A stretch of 64,000 nucleotides of DNA from Gracilibacillus lacisalsi DSM 19029 (GTDB lineage: Bacteria; Bacillota; Bacilli; Bacillales; Amphibacillaceae), in assembly GCF_000377765.1 (NCBI RefSeq), contig NZ_KB898668.1, forward strand, positions 124,001-188,000, written 5' to 3'. The notes below the pieces were generated by a model. It was not told the DNA's origin. It did not search any database and saw only the letters and a list, made by a program, of their open reading frames with translations. A program made the position numbers and the translations under genes. Numbering within the stretch: the first letter of the stretch is position 1; each line of letters begins with the position of its first letter. Positions 31,760-40,779 of this stretch are shown here, piece after piece.

Positions 31760-31775
31760 AACCTCATCGCTTCTT
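31748..31775 (+). terminator. Hairpin at the end of yfhD
   Basis: AAGAAGCGATGA (31748-31759) and TCATCGCTTCTT (31764-31775) form a perfect 12 bp stem with a four-base loop that includes the stop codon. The T-run is short, so termination is probable rather than certain. Confidence 0.6.
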
Positions 31776-32078
31776 AACATCATAAAACACACAATATTTA
31801 TAAACGATGAAATAACGTGGACATAAATTAATTACCTCCATTGGAGCAAACTGTTCCGGAATTCCGATCCTTATCCCCGGAAGAGTCTTCGCTGTTCCGG
31901 GGATAAAGTTTTCTCTTCCGAGGATAACGTCTTCTCTATCGGGGATAAACGACTATATCCAGGGAACAGAAATGAATATCCAGGGAAGGAAAAGAGATAT
32001 CCCTGGAACAGACAGGGATATCCCCGGAAGCGCCCGTCCTGTTAACAGATGATCCGCAGTATGTTTTGAATGAATAAA
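31776..32078. other. Intergenic stretch between convergent yfhD and sigG
   Basis: About 300 bp without a gene, occupied mainly by the 21-bp-period array (31871-32030). A related half-module, TTCCGGAATTCCG, lies at 31854-31866. Confidence 0.7.
31871..32030. repeat. Periodic array of inverted 13-bp modules, about 21 bp apart
   Basis: Eight modules share a consensus ATATCCCCGGAAG or its complement. Forward: 31871, then 31955, 31976, 31997 and 32018. Inverted: 31894 (GTTCCGGGGATAA), 31915 (CTTCCGAGGATAA) and 31936 (CTATCGGGGATAA). Starts are 23, 21, 21, 19, 21, 21 and 21 bp apart; the 8-9 bp spacers are not conserved. The three inverted modules mirror three of the forward ones, so most of the array can form one large hairpin. 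Confidence 0.88.
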
Positions 32079-32108
32079 AGGAGCAAAACCACTATGGTTT
32101 TGCTCCTT
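32079..32108 (-). terminator. Terminator of sigG
   Basis: AAGGAGCAAAACC (from 32079) pairs with GGTTTTGCTCCTT around an ACTAT loop; on the minus strand it is followed by TTTTATTC. It lies directly after the sigG stop. Confidence 0.9.
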
Positions 32109-32111
32109 TTT

Positions 32112-32891
32112 TTATTCAAACATTTCTTTATTCATTTCTTTAATTGCAGCTTTTTCCAATCGCGACACTTGAGCTTGTGAAATACCAATTTCTTCAGCTA
32201 CTTCCATCTGTGTTTTACCTTGGAAAAAACGTTTGTTAAGTATCATTTTTTCACGCTTATTTAACCGCTGCATACCTTCTTTTATTGACAAATGATTAAT
32301 CCAGTCGTTATCTTTCACATTGTCATCACTTACTTGATCCATTACATAAATAGGATCCCCGCCATCATTAAAAATAGGCTCAAATAAAGAGACAGGGTCT
32401 TGAATTGCATCAAGAGCAAAAATCACATCAGTTACTGGTACATCTAATTCTTCTGCAATTTCCATAGGAGAAGGATCTTTTGACGTTTTGTTTAATAATT
32501 TCTCTCTTGCATGCAGCGCTTTATAGGCAATATCACGTAATGACCTGGATACTCTTATCGGATTATTATCACGTAAATACCTTCTAATTTCACCGATAAT
32601 CATTGGGACAGCATAGGTGGAGAATTTTACATTCTGACTTAAATCAAAATTATCAATTGATTTTAATAAACCGATACAACCGACTTGAAATAAATCATCA
32701 CCGTACTCCCCGCGATTATGAAACCTTTGAATAACACTAAGTACTAATCTTAAATTGCCATTAACTAATTTTTCTCTTGCAGATTGATCCCCATTCTGCA
32801 TAGCCTTAAATAAAATTCGCATTTCATCATTCTTTAATACTGGTAAGGTTGCTGTATCTACCCCACAAATTTCTACTTTATGTCTTGTCAT
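32112..32891 (-). CDS. sigG: RNA polymerase sigma-G factor (late forespore)
   Basis: Sigma-G directs late forespore transcription, including SASP genes. The 259-residue protein begins MTRHKVEICGVDTATLPVL, the diagnostic sigma-G N-terminus, with region 2 (DDLFQVGCIGLLKSIDNFD; FSTYAVPMIIGEIRRYL) and a C-terminal helix-turn-helix (TQMEVAEEIGISQAQVSRLE). It follows sigE by 93 bases, as in B. subtilis. Ribosome site TTGGGAGGG. Confidence 0.97.
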   Translation of the reverse strand: MTRHKVEICGVDTATLPVLKNDEMRILFKAMQNGDQSAREKLVNGNLRLVLSVIQRFHNRGEYGDDLFQVGCIGLLKSIDNFDLSQNVKFSTYAVPMIIGEIRRYLRDNNPIRVSRSLRDIAYKALHAREKLLNKTSKDPSPMEIAEELDVPVTDVIFALDAIQDPVSLFEPIFNDGGDPIYVMDQVSDDNVKDNDWINHLSIKEGMQRLNKREKMILNKRFFQGKTQMEVAEEIGISQAQVSRLEKAAIKEMNKEMFE

Positions 32892-32984
32892 TTAATACCC
32901 TCCCAATTGGAGATCCTTCTCAAAAATCAGTATCACCAATCGGGAGTTTTTTATGCATCATCCATCATTTACCACATGTGTTTT

Positions 32985-33704
32985 TCAGACCATTTTATTA
33001 AACTCTTTTTGCAACCTTTTAATAATTTTTTTCTCCAATCGTGAAATGTAGGATTGCGAGATACCAAGTAAATCCGCAACATCTTTTTGGGTCATTTCTT
33101 CCTTATCCACTAGCCCAAATCTTAATTCCATAATTTGTCTTTCTCTGCCATTTAATTGTTCTAACGCTTTTCGTAATAATGTTTTATCAATGCTCTGTTC
33201 CAAATCTTTAAATGTCACATCTTCATCCGTACCTAACACATCTGAGAGTAGAAGCTCATTGCCATCCCAATCCACATTTAACGGTTCATCAAACGAAACC
33301 TCTGTTTTTATTTTGTTATTTTTTCGAAGATACATTAATATCTCATTTTCAATACACCTTGACGCGTATGTCGCTAGTTTAATCTTCTTTTCGGGATTAA
33401 AGGTATTGATCGCTTTAATTAAACCAATTGTTCCAATACTGATTAAATCCTCAATATTAATACCCGTATTTTCAAATTTTCGCGCAATATAAACAACAAG
33501 ACGTAAGTTTCTTTCAATTAACATAGCTCTTGCAGCTTTATCACCTACTGGCAATCGATGAATTAATTCATATTCCTCTTCTTTAGATAGTGGTGGTGGT
33601 AATGCTTCGCTTCCCCCAATGTAATAAATTTCGTCTACTTTAAAGCCCATTTTCTTCAGAATTTTGTAAAATATCATTTTATATTTTTGTTGTACGATTA
33701 GCAT
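32985..33704 (-). CDS. sigE: RNA polymerase sigma-E factor precursor (early mother cell)
   Basis: Pro-sigma-E is activated by SpoIIGA cleavage of its N-terminal membrane-associated propeptide. With the ATG at 33704 the product is 239 residues and [13 protein letters not shown] falls at the same position (Gly30-Gly31) as in B. subtilis, which favours this start over a GTG nine bases upstream. Regions 2 ([20 protein letters not shown]) and 4 ([20 protein letters not shown]) are intact. It follows spoIIGA by 27 bases. Confidence 0.97.
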   Translation of the reverse strand: MLIVQQKYKMIFYKILKKMGFKVDEIYYIGGSEALPPPLSKEEEYELIHRLPVGDKAARAMLIERNLRLVVYIARKFENTGINIEDLISIGTIGLIKAINTFNPEKKIKLATYASRCIENEILMYLRKNNKIKTEVSFDEPLNVDWDGNELLLSDVLGTDEDVTFKDLEQSIDKTLLRKALEQLNGRERQIMELRFGLVDKEEMTQKDVADLLGISQSYISRLEKKIIKRLQKEFNKMV

Positions 33705-33731
33705 TCCTTCCACTCCTTATCCTTTATAATG

Positions 33732-34625
33732 TCACCCTGTCTGCTGAAAAAGTTTAGGGTGTAATAAACAATGGTAACTGTTGTCAGCCACTAAATTCCC
33801 AAATTGAATACCTATTAAAACCTTCTTGTTTGTCAGTTGGACATTTTTCATATGTATTTCAAGTAAATCCGGTTTAAAAGCCAGCATAAAATCATGTTGT
33901 CCACTCACCCCTTGAAAAGGTAATATTCGAAAAGTGTCCGAAGTAGAATCGGGTATTTCACCTTCCATTAAATTCTGAGCGGATGTTTGCAGTTTCATGA
34001 TTTCTTCTTTGTCAAACCAATGTTCCAAAATCGTTTGGTCGACAATAATGACAGGCGTCTGGGTAAACGGATCTACTAAATGGTTTCCACTATCTAAATA
34101 TCCAGTTGTTTCCACTTGTTTGCTTTTCCACTTAATCGTTACCCGATAGTAAAACTCTTGTTGGAACTGATGCATTTTGTGCTTGTCCATTCGGTATTTT
34201 GTAAAGAAGAAGATGATAGGAAATCCAATTAAAACAAATAGGCCATGTATTTCATCATTTGCTAGACCTGGACTCGATAAATAATCCTCAGTTGAAAACA
34301 AAAAGTGAATGGCAAATAAGCCACCACCTATCGAAAATGTCATAAAATAAAATGAACAAAGCAATTTGAAATAGATAGCAACATTTTGAAAGCCAAAAGC
34401 AATCCAAATAATAATAAAAGAATGTACTATTTTTAGTATCCATGAATCAATCGGAAACGTTGGAAAAATGAAGGAAATTGGTACAATAAGCGAACCAAAA
34501 AAACTGGCTATTACTAAACGATACCATTTGGTTATTTGTTTTGTAATCGATTGAGTTAGTAATAGAATCATCCAGTCTATCATGAAATTGAGTAGCCATA
34601 CGACTTCTACATAAACAACCACCAT
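33732..34625 (-). CDS. spoIIGA: Sporulation sigma-E processing peptidase SpoIIGA
   Basis: SpoIIGA is an aspartic protease in the sporulation septum that matures sigma-E when signalled by SpoIIR. The 297-residue protein has about five membrane helices in its first 145 residues and a soluble aspartyl-protease half with catalytic Asp178 in GYLDSGNHLVDPF. The start is ATG at 34625 with AAGGAAGGAC upstream. bpr, found between ftsZ and spoIIGA in B. subtilis, is absent; repeats occupy the gap. Confidence 0.95.
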   Translation of the reverse strand: MVVVYVEVVWLLNFMIDWMILLLTQSITKQITKWYRLVIASFFGSLIVPISFIFPTFPIDSWILKIVHSFIIIWIAFGFQNVAIYFKLLCSFYFMTFSIGGGLFAIHFLFSTEDYLSSPGLANDEIHGLFVLIGFPIIFFFTKYRMDKHKMHQFQQEFYYRVTIKWKSKQVETTGYLDSGNHLVDPFTQTPVIIVDQTILEHWFDKEEIMKLQTSAQNLMEGEIPDSTSDTFRILPFQGVSGQHDFMLAFKPDLLEIHMKNVQLTNKKVLIGIQFGNLVADNSYHCLLHPKLFQQTG

Positions 34626-34875
34626 GTCCTTCCTTTCCAGCTAATATGAAATAAGCTTTACTTGTCTATTTAGTATAAAGAATAGAAAGAAAGAAGTCTG
34701 TCACAGTTTGTATGCAAAAATCATCTAGTTTTCAGAAAAAAGACATAAAAATGTTGAATTACTGAAGAGACATCGAAGAGAGGATAAATCTAAGAGAGGT
34801 ATGCTAAAAACTTATGAAAGCAATTTCAATATACTTCGCACTATGTCAACACTACATCAAAAAATGATTCTTTTA

Positions 34876-35088
34876 CATAGTAGATATAAACTGCGAAGTA
34901 ATGAAAATTTGTGGAGTGTGGCCATCTTCCATTCTGATTGATGATGAGTGCTCACATACGCTCCGGCAGAATACTGCGCTTTCCGTGGGCTCGGCTTCAG
35001 CTAACTTGGTGAAGAAAGGCACTTCACCAAGTGGATCTTCAGCTCTCGCTGTCCCACAGGAGTCTCCGTATTCTGCCTCCGCTATTTT
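34876..35088 (+). repeat. Long-hairpin intergenic repeat, copy C
   Basis: It begins ACATAGTAGATATAAACTGC, then GAAAATTTGTGGAGTG and GCTCCGGCAGAATACTGCG, and ends GTATTCTGCCTCCGC. Compared with copy A it carries an extra central hairpin, ACTTGGTGAAG/CTTCACCAAGT (11 bp perfect), between TTCAGCTA and GGATCTTCAG. Confidence 0.82.
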
Positions 35089-35264
35089 TGTTATCTGATT
35101 ATGGAAAGAAATGAACTCATGGAACTAAACTTTTCTGTTTAATTACAGTACTTATCGGGCTGAGAAAACCTTTTTAGCATAGTCGTACCCTACGCTACAT
35201 ATGGCGGAGAAATCAACTGGCTGATTACGGATAAGTGTTGTGGAGCATATCTTAACGAAGGCCG

Positions 35265-35481
35265 CCCACTTTCACTCCTGTGGGAATTGTTTGACCTGAA
35301 GATCCACTTTTTCGAGCGGTTTTGGCTCGAAAAAGTTAGCTGAAGGGCAAACCCCACGGAAAGGGAAGTGGGCAGCCGGAGTGGTAGTTATCATCACTAT
35401 ATATTTCAAAATTAACTCTTAATGCAGTACGAGTACCGGAGAAGAACAAATCCATGTCCAGTTACTGCGCAGTTTATGGAT
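35265..35481 (-). repeat. Long-hairpin intergenic repeat, copy D
   Basis: On the minus strand it starts ATCCATAAACTGCGCAGTAA (like copy A), passes GGATTTGTTCTT, and has the same frame TTCAGCTA ... GGATCTTCAG as copy C. Its central hairpin has a different sequence, ACTTTTTCGAGC/GCTCGAAAAAGT, still perfectly paired. The outer arms are GCCCACTT/AAGTGGGC instead of the AGAATAC type. Confidence 0.78.
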
Positions 35482-35508
35482 AATATGTATGTATTTTGTT
35501 AGATTAAG

Positions 35509-35543
35509 AAACCCCCGTTTCAAAACAACTGAAACGGGGGTTT
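35509..35543 (-). terminator. Terminator of ftsZ
   Basis: AAACCCCCGTTTC (35509-35521) pairs with GAAACGGGGGTTT (35531-35543), 18 bases after the ftsZ stop. Confidence 0.88.
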
Positions 35544-35561
35544 ACCGTGAAGGATATTTCC

Positions 35562-36701
35562 TTATCTTCTTCGATTACGATTTCTTAAAAATGTTGGTAT
35601 ATCTAATGTGTCTTCTTCTTGCTTTGGTCTTGAACTGGAAGAAGAAGATGGACTAGGTTCTTGTGCTTTTTCTGGCTGCTGTTTTTCTCTCTTAGGAGAG
35701 CTAGCTTGTAAAACGGACTTTGGTTTATTTTGTGCATTTTTGATTTGTGACTCATCAAAGCCGGTTGCAATAACAGTTACGACAATTTCATCCTTCAAAT
35801 CTTCGTTAATGACGGAACCGAAAATAACATTCACTTCTTGATCTGCTGCTGATGTTACAATGTCTGCTGCCTCTTGTACTTCATATAAGCTTAAATTAGT
35901 TCCGCCTGTTATGTTCATTAAGACACCATGCGCACCATCAATAGAAGTTTCCAGTAGTGGAGATGAAATAGCCTTCTTAGCAGCCTCAGCCGCACGACTT
36001 TCACCTGTAGCTACACCGATACCCATAAGTGCCGAACCTTTATCAGCCATAATAGTTTTCACATCGGCAAAGTCGACGTTTATTAGTCCAGGTGTTGCAA
36101 TTAAATCAGAAATACCTTGTACACCTTGTCGTAACACATTATCTGCTTCACGGAATGCTTCTAGCATAGGTGTATTTTTATCAATTATTTCAAGTAATCG
36201 GTCATTAGGAATGACAATTAATGTATCTACACTGCTTTTTAATCCATCAATACCTGAGACCGCTTGAGTGGCTCTCTTTCTTCCTTCAAAAGTAAACGGG
36301 CGAGTAACTACCCCTACTGTTAATGCTCCTAACTCTTTAGCTACTTGGGCAATAACTGGAGCAGCACCTGTACCTGTTCCACCGCCCATACCAGCTGTCA
36401 CAAAGACCATGTCAGAGCCTTTAAGGATTTCTTCAATTTGTTCCTTGCTTTCTTCTGCAGCTTTTCTTCCTACCTCTGGGTTTGCACCTGCCCCCAATCC
36501 TCTTGTTAATTTTGTACCAATTTGCATTTTAACTTCTGCTTTTGAAAGATTTAATGCTTGTGCATCTGTATTCACTGCAATAAATTCTACACCTTGTACA
36601 CCGTGCTCTATCATTCGGTTAACAGCGTTACTTCCACCACCGCCTACACCGATTACTTTTATCGTAGCTAGCTGATCCATGTTCGTATCAAAGTCTAACA
36701 T
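35562..36701 (-). CDS. ftsZ: Cell division protein FtsZ
   Basis: FtsZ is the tubulin-like GTPase of the division ring. The 379-residue protein has [13 protein letters not shown], the tubulin signature [10 protein letters not shown] near 106-115 and the T7 loop NVDFADVK. After a Ser/Lys/Gln-rich linker comes the C-terminal peptide [13 protein letters not shown], which binds FtsA and SepF. The ATG at 36701 has GGGAGG seven bases upstream. It follows ftsA by 68 bases and ends the dcw transcription unit. Confidence 0.98.
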   Translation of the reverse strand: MLDFDTNMDQLATIKVIGVGGGGSNAVNRMIEHGVQGVEFIAVNTDAQALNLSKAEVKMQIGTKLTRGLGAGANPEVGRKAAEESKEQIEEILKGSDMVFVTAGMGGGTGTGAAPVIAQVAKELGALTVGVVTRPFTFEGRKRATQAVSGIDGLKSSVDTLIVIPNDRLLEIIDKNTPMLEAFREADNVLRQGVQGISDLIATPGLINVDFADVKTIMADKGSALMGIGVATGESRAAEAAKKAISSPLLETSIDGAHGVLMNITGGTNLSLYEVQEAADIVTSAADQEVNVIFGSVINEDLKDEIVVTVIATGFDESQIKNAQNKPKSVLQASSPKREKQQPEKAQEPSPSSSSSSRPKQEEDTLDIPTFLRNRNRRR

Positions 36702-36769
36702 ACCATTTCCTCCCATTTTGCTAGATTAATAGTCTGTCTTTTTCCACGTCTTCATTTACCCCAATATTC

Positions 36770-38074
36770 TTAATCAAAGAAATATTTGAAGAAATTTGCT
36801 AATTTAGGTTCTTTCTTTTCTTTCACACTTTGTTTATTGGTTGTTTTCTTTGTTCGTTTTGGTTTTGGCTTAGGTTTTTCCATATCTACCTGATGTACTT
36901 GTTCTCGTTGTTCTGTTACTGCATCTGAAAACTCTTTCCCTTGTATTTTCGCATTCTTGTACGCAAATTTCAAGATACCAATGCCTGCTGTAAATTGAGG
37001 TTCGCGAACCCCGATATAATCAGGAATCGCAATTCGAACATTACTTTGGTAAATATCTTGTGCTAAATCAGCAGCCCCTGGCATACTCATCGTACCACCT
37101 GTAAGCACCAGTCCACCAGGAATTTCGTCATATCCCATTTTTTGAATCTCACGCGCACTATATACTAATATTTCTTCTAATCTAGCTTCGATTATTTCGG
37201 TTAAATCTAGCTGATTATACACCTGCCTTTGATTACTACCAATGATATTCACTTCAAATGTTTCCTCTTCATTGGCATCATTAAAGAAGGCGTGTCCATG
37301 ATCGAGTTTAATATCCTCCGCTTCTTCTGATGATGTGCGGAGTCCAATAGATAAGTCCTTCGTAATATTATACCCACCTAATGGGATTACACTAGTAGCT
37401 ACCAATCCGTCGTTTTCAAAAACAGAAACGGTTGTACTTCCTCCACCTATATCGAGTAATGCGACACCTAAATTTTTCTCGTCTTGAGATAAAGCCACTT
37501 CTCCTGTTGCTAATGGTTGCAAGCAAATATCCATAATACTTAAACCAGCTTTTTCAACGCATTTCAATATATTATGTAACATCGTCTTCGAACAGGTTAT
37601 AATCGTACCTTCCATTTCTAATCGAACCCCAATCATTCCTCTGGGATCTCGAATCTCATCTAAACCGTCAACAATAAATTGCTTTGGTATTACATCAACG
37701 ATTTCTCTTTCAGGTGGAATGGACATTACCTGTGCTGCATCCAATACACGATGAATATCTTCTTCTGATATTTCCTTATCATCACTGGATACTGCAACAA
37801 CTCCGTGACATGGTTGTAATTGCACATGATTACCATTAATTCCTACGATAACTTGATCAATATGTATATCTACCATGCGTTCAGCTTGTTCAACTGCTGT
37901 TCGAATTGAATGAACAGTCTCGTCTATATCAACGATGGCTCCTTTTTTCATACCTAGAGACTTAGCGGTACCAACCCCAATCACATTTAAAGAATCACCA
38001 AGAATTTCTCCGATGATAACCTTTATTTTTGATGTACCTATATCCAAGCTGACTAGAATTTCACCGTTATCCAT
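36770..38074 (-). CDS. ftsA: Cell division protein FtsA
   Basis: FtsA is the actin-like ATPase that ties FtsZ to the membrane. The 434-residue protein starts with the phosphate-1 motif VSLDIGTSKIKVIIGE, has ALLDIGGGSTTVSVF (phosphate-2) and GGLVLTGG, and ends in an amphipathic tail, KLANFFKYFFD. The ribosome site TAGGAGGTGCC is strong. The 130 bp AT-rich gap upstream contains TATAAT-like sequences and may hold ftsAZ promoters. Confidence 0.97.
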   Translation of the reverse strand: MDNGEILVSLDIGTSKIKVIIGEILGDSLNVIGVGTAKSLGMKKGAIVDIDETVHSIRTAVEQAERMVDIHIDQVIVGINGNHVQLQPCHGVVAVSSDDKEISEEDIHRVLDAAQVMSIPPEREIVDVIPKQFIVDGLDEIRDPRGMIGVRLEMEGTIITCSKTMLHNILKCVEKAGLSIMDICLQPLATGEVALSQDEKNLGVALLDIGGGSTTVSVFENDGLVATSVIPLGGYNITKDLSIGLRTSSEEAEDIKLDHGHAFFNDANEEETFEVNIIGSNQRQVYNQLDLTEIIEARLEEILVYSAREIQKMGYDEIPGGLVLTGGTMSMPGAADLAQDIYQSNVRIAIPDYIGVREPQFTAGIGILKFAYKNAKIQGKEFSDAVTEQREQVHQVDMEKPKPKPKRTKKTTNKQSVKEKKEPKLANFFKYFFD

Positions 38075-38204
38075 AAGGCACCTCCTATTTCAATGCATTA
38101 AACTACGATTCATTTCATATAAGTATAATAAACTGTATTAAACACTATTATAATAAAAAAAACAATATTTTTACATGAATATATGTAAATTTACCGGAAA
38201 AATA

Positions 38205-38579
38205 TTAAATATTATGATTTCTCACCTTTTTTGCTTTTCTATACAATTCATATTTTTCTAGTAAGAGCCTTCTTATCATCGCTAAATTCTGGAATAATCT
38301 CACTCCAAATGCGAAAATTGCTGCTAAATATAAGTCAATGCCTAGTTGTACACCGATAAAGGCTAAAAAAGCAGCTAATGATACATTGAAGAAGAAACCA
38401 GATATAAATACTTTTTGGTCGAATTTCGCCTCCAGTTGCGCCCTAATACCTCCAAATAGCGTATCTAAAGCAGCCAACACTGCAATAGATAAATAATTGG
38501 TATAAGCATCTGGTATGCTCATATTTGTCATAAAACCTAATAATAAACCAATTATTAAAAAGAGTGCCGGTAACCACAT
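38205..38579 (-). CDS. sbp: Small basic protein Sbp (DUF1290)
   Basis: A 124-residue membrane protein of the DUF1290 family, always found between ylxX and ftsA in bacilli. It has three or four hydrophobic segments and a basic C-terminus (RRLLLEKYELYRKAKKVRN). Function unknown. Its ATG overlaps the ylxX stop in a TAATG junction. Confidence 0.92.
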   Translation of the reverse strand: MWLPALFLIIGLLLGFMTNMSIPDAYTNYLSIAVLAALDTLFGGIRAQLEAKFDQKVFISGFFFNVSLAAFLAFIGVQLGIDLYLAAIFAFGVRLFQNLAMIRRLLLEKYELYRKAKKVRNHNI

Positions 38580-39304
38580 TAACTTTCACCTTCTTCTGGG
38601 ACATCAACAATATCTACATCTTGTAAGTCAATCTGCTCATCATACTCTGGAAGTACGATATCACTTTGTTCAGATATATTCATTGTAACATTTTCTAACG
38701 CGAAGTAGTCACCTATTTCACTAACTTCTAGATGGTTTATTATTTCTTCCGAATCATTTGTTAGAACATGTATTTTAGTTGGCAATTCTCCGATTGAACT
38801 ATTGTTAACATATATGTTTCCATTCACATCTCTTATCGGTGTTATATTAATGACTCGTTGACTTTCAACAGCCATTTCTCTTGCGCCAGCTGCATTTAAT
38901 TCGTTGATTAATAATTGGAGTAACTCGGCATTTATTTCAGGATATTCCTGATAATCTTCTTCTAAAAACATTGGCTCTAGTGAAATAATGATCCCTTGTC
39001 CACTTTTCTCTGTTAACCCGGCTTGTTCCCGTAATTCATGGATCGAATTTTTTAATGATTCAATTTGTTGGTGTTCAGTTTGATCTTGATACTCTTGAAG
39101 TGTTTGTTCTGCTTCTGCAATCTCCATGTATAGATTTTGCTGAATCTTCTGTTCTTCCAACAGTGCTGTTCTAATTTCCCAAGTATCTCTTGTATCTCGG
39201 TCAATGGTTTGGTGATTGGTATTAAATAATATCGCAATCATCAAGCCGATCAATAAACATACTATTCCAATCGCAACGTGCTGTTTATTAAAACCATTTT
39301 TCAT
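38579..39304 (-). CDS. ylxX: DUF881 family protein YlxX
   Basis: This 241-residue protein has one N-terminal membrane helix (AIGIVCLLIGLMIAILF), a coiled coil (about 45-90) and an extracytoplasmic DUF881 domain (GQGIIISLEPM...NAAGAREMAVESQRV). Together with ylxW it forms a tandem pair of paralogues in the division cluster; molecular role unknown. Start at ATG 39304 is inferred from AAAGGA upstream and similarity; an in-frame start 30 bases further up is possible. Confidence 0.9.
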   Translation of the reverse strand: MKNGFNKQHVAIGIVCLLIGLMIAILFNTNHQTIDRDTRDTWEIRTALLEEQKIQQNLYMEIAEAEQTLQEYQDQTEHQQIESLKNSIHELREQAGLTEKSGQGIIISLEPMFLEEDYQEYPEINAELLQLLINELNAAGAREMAVESQRVINITPIRDVNGNIYVNNSSIGELPTKIHVLTNDSEEIINHLEVSEIGDYFALENVTMNISEQSDIVLPEYDEQIDLQDVDIVDVPEEGES

Positions 39305-39308
39305 ACCG

Positions 39309-39995
39309 TCACATATCCTTTGCGTACATTTCAATATTAGATTTCTTCTCGATTGTCACTTCGATGTTATCTTGAACAAGTTGGTCGATAATCCCATTTC
39401 TAAGGTTTAAACTGACATCAAGGACTTCTTGATCACCAATTGCCGTAATCACAAATGGTGCAGGGTATGAATTGCCGTCAACTGATATAACTGGCCCAAT
39501 ACAAGATATGTAACTATTACGATATATTCGCTGTCCATTTATTGCTATTGCTTTGGCACCAGCACTAAATAATTCGTTTACCGTCTGATGAATATGCCGG
39601 TCATGAACAATATATTGATTTGCATGATCCTCTGCAGGAATAAAGCTTGCATCTTTTAATGTTACCATAATTCCATCACCACTAATTGACAGTTCACCAG
39701 TCAATTTTTGCAAATTAGATTTAGTAGCTACTAAATCTTTTAATACATCAGCTTCCTCACCAATTTCCTGTTCTATGGCTTGTACTTCTTGGCGAATTTG
39801 AGTTAATTCAGATCTTAATTGCTTATTTTTTTCTTCCATATCAATTAATTGTTTTCGATAATAAAAATCTCGTTCCCATTCCTGATTATTGACTTGTGAG
39901 ATTTCAGCAGTTGATTTTGTTTGCTGATAACTAAAAGTTAACAAAAAGCCTGATACCAGAAAGACCAATGCAAACACTAATTGTTTACTCTTCAT
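39309..39995 (-). CDS. ylxW: DUF881 family protein YlxW
   Basis: A 228-residue paralogue of YlxX: membrane helix near 7-24, coiled coil to about 80, then DUF881 (SGDGIMVTLKDA; NELFSAGAKAIAINGQRI). Its start overlaps the end of divIB by 11 bases. Function unknown; its place between divIB and sbp is conserved in Bacillaceae. Confidence 0.91.
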   Translation of the reverse strand: MKSKQLVFALVFLVSGFLLTFSYQQTKSTAEISQVNNQEWERDFYYRKQLIDMEEKNKQLRSELTQIRQEVQAIEQEIGEEADVLKDLVATKSNLQKLTGELSISGDGIMVTLKDASFIPAEDHANQYIVHDRHIHQTVNELFSAGAKAIAINGQRIYRNSYISCIGPVISVDGNSYPAPFVITAIGDQEVLDVSLNLRNGIIDQLVQDNIEVTIEKKSNIEMYAKDM

Positions 39996-40779
39996 TTTCC
40001 TCTTCTATCTCCTCCTCTTCTTCCTTATCTACATCATAAGGAGTAAATACTGCTCCACTTTCATCAATTTTTATAATACCAGCTTCACTCTGATCCAACT
40101 GACTTACAATTGAAGGATAGCTGTCCATGTTTGCAGATAAATTCCGTATCGAGGACTCTACCTCTTGACCATCTGTCATATATAGTTGAATCTTATATGG
40201 ATTAGAATCTGAAGGAATCCAGTTTACTTCAGAGATTAATGCAGCAACATATGTAGATAGGTTGGCTAATTCTTCCGCTATTTCTTGCAAATAGTGATTA
40301 TCGTTAAATCCTTTTAAAACAGGAACATCTCCATTTATATTGGAAGAATTAACCTCGTCTAATAAATCACCATTTTCTAAAAGTGGTTGTATTTTTCCAT
40401 CCAATTCAACATATGCAACATGGCTTAATTCCGTTATATCCATAATGATCGTGTTCGGAAATGATTTCGAAACATCCGCATCTTTAACTTGTGGATGTGA
40501 AACAATATTTTCTTCTAATTCTTTCGTTTGTACTCCCCAAAAGTTTGCATTTTCTTCTATTTCACTCTGAGTTATTATTTCTTCTTTTTCCAGCCATTGC
40601 AAACCATTTACTGATATATTTTTTACATAACTCATAGGTGATTGCAAGTAAATCACAATAAAAATCAATACAAAAAAGATGAGCAAATAAAAAATCAGTT
40701 TTCTGTTTGCTTTTTTTCGACGCTCTTGTTTCAATTTTGGAATTCGATCTTCTATCGAAACGACTCTTTTTTGTACCAT
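39985..40779 (-). CDS. divIB: Cell division protein DivIB (FtsQ)
   Basis: DivIB stabilises FtsL and DivIC at the septum. The 264-residue protein has a basic cytoplasmic N-terminus, one membrane helix (about 30-49), a POTRA domain starting MSYVKNISVNGLQWL and a beta domain, ending in an acidic tail. The ATG at 40779 (MVQKRVVSIEDR) has AAAGGAAG upstream. Directly upstream lies spoVE; the murG and murB genes found there in B. subtilis are missing. Confidence 0.93.
   Translation of the reverse strand: MVQKRVVSIEDRIPKLKQERRKKANRKLIFYLLIFFVLIFIVIYLQSPMSYVKNISVNGLQWLEKEEIITQSEIEENANFWGVQTKELEENIVSHPQVKDADVSKSFPNTIIMDITELSHVAYVELDGKIQPLLENGDLLDEVNSSNINGDVPVLKGFNDNHYLQEIAEELANLSTYVAALISEVNWIPSDSNPYKIQLYMTDGQEVESSIRNLSANMDSYPSIVSQLDQSEAGIIKIDESGAVFTPYDVDKEEEEEIEEENEE

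Larger units (their letters stand above)
34626..35561. other. Gene-free stretch between ftsZ and spoIIGA, filled by two opposed repeats
   Basis: In this 936 bp gap no gene is supported. It contains copies C (plus) and D (minus) of the long-hairpin repeat, spaced by about 175 bp, then the ftsZ terminator. The spoIIGA promoter should lie near 34640-34750 but no clear Spo0A box or -10/-35 pair was identified. Confidence 0.7.

Noticed and set aside
31871-32030. CRISPR array
   Set aside because: Modules are 13 bp, change orientation, and spacers are only 8-9 bp; no cas genes are nearby.
34901-35098. 65-codon frame in repeat copy C (also 23613-23810 and 23862-24080 in copies A and B)
   Set aside because: The frames follow the hairpin repeats, are not kept between copies and would encode unrelated peptides.
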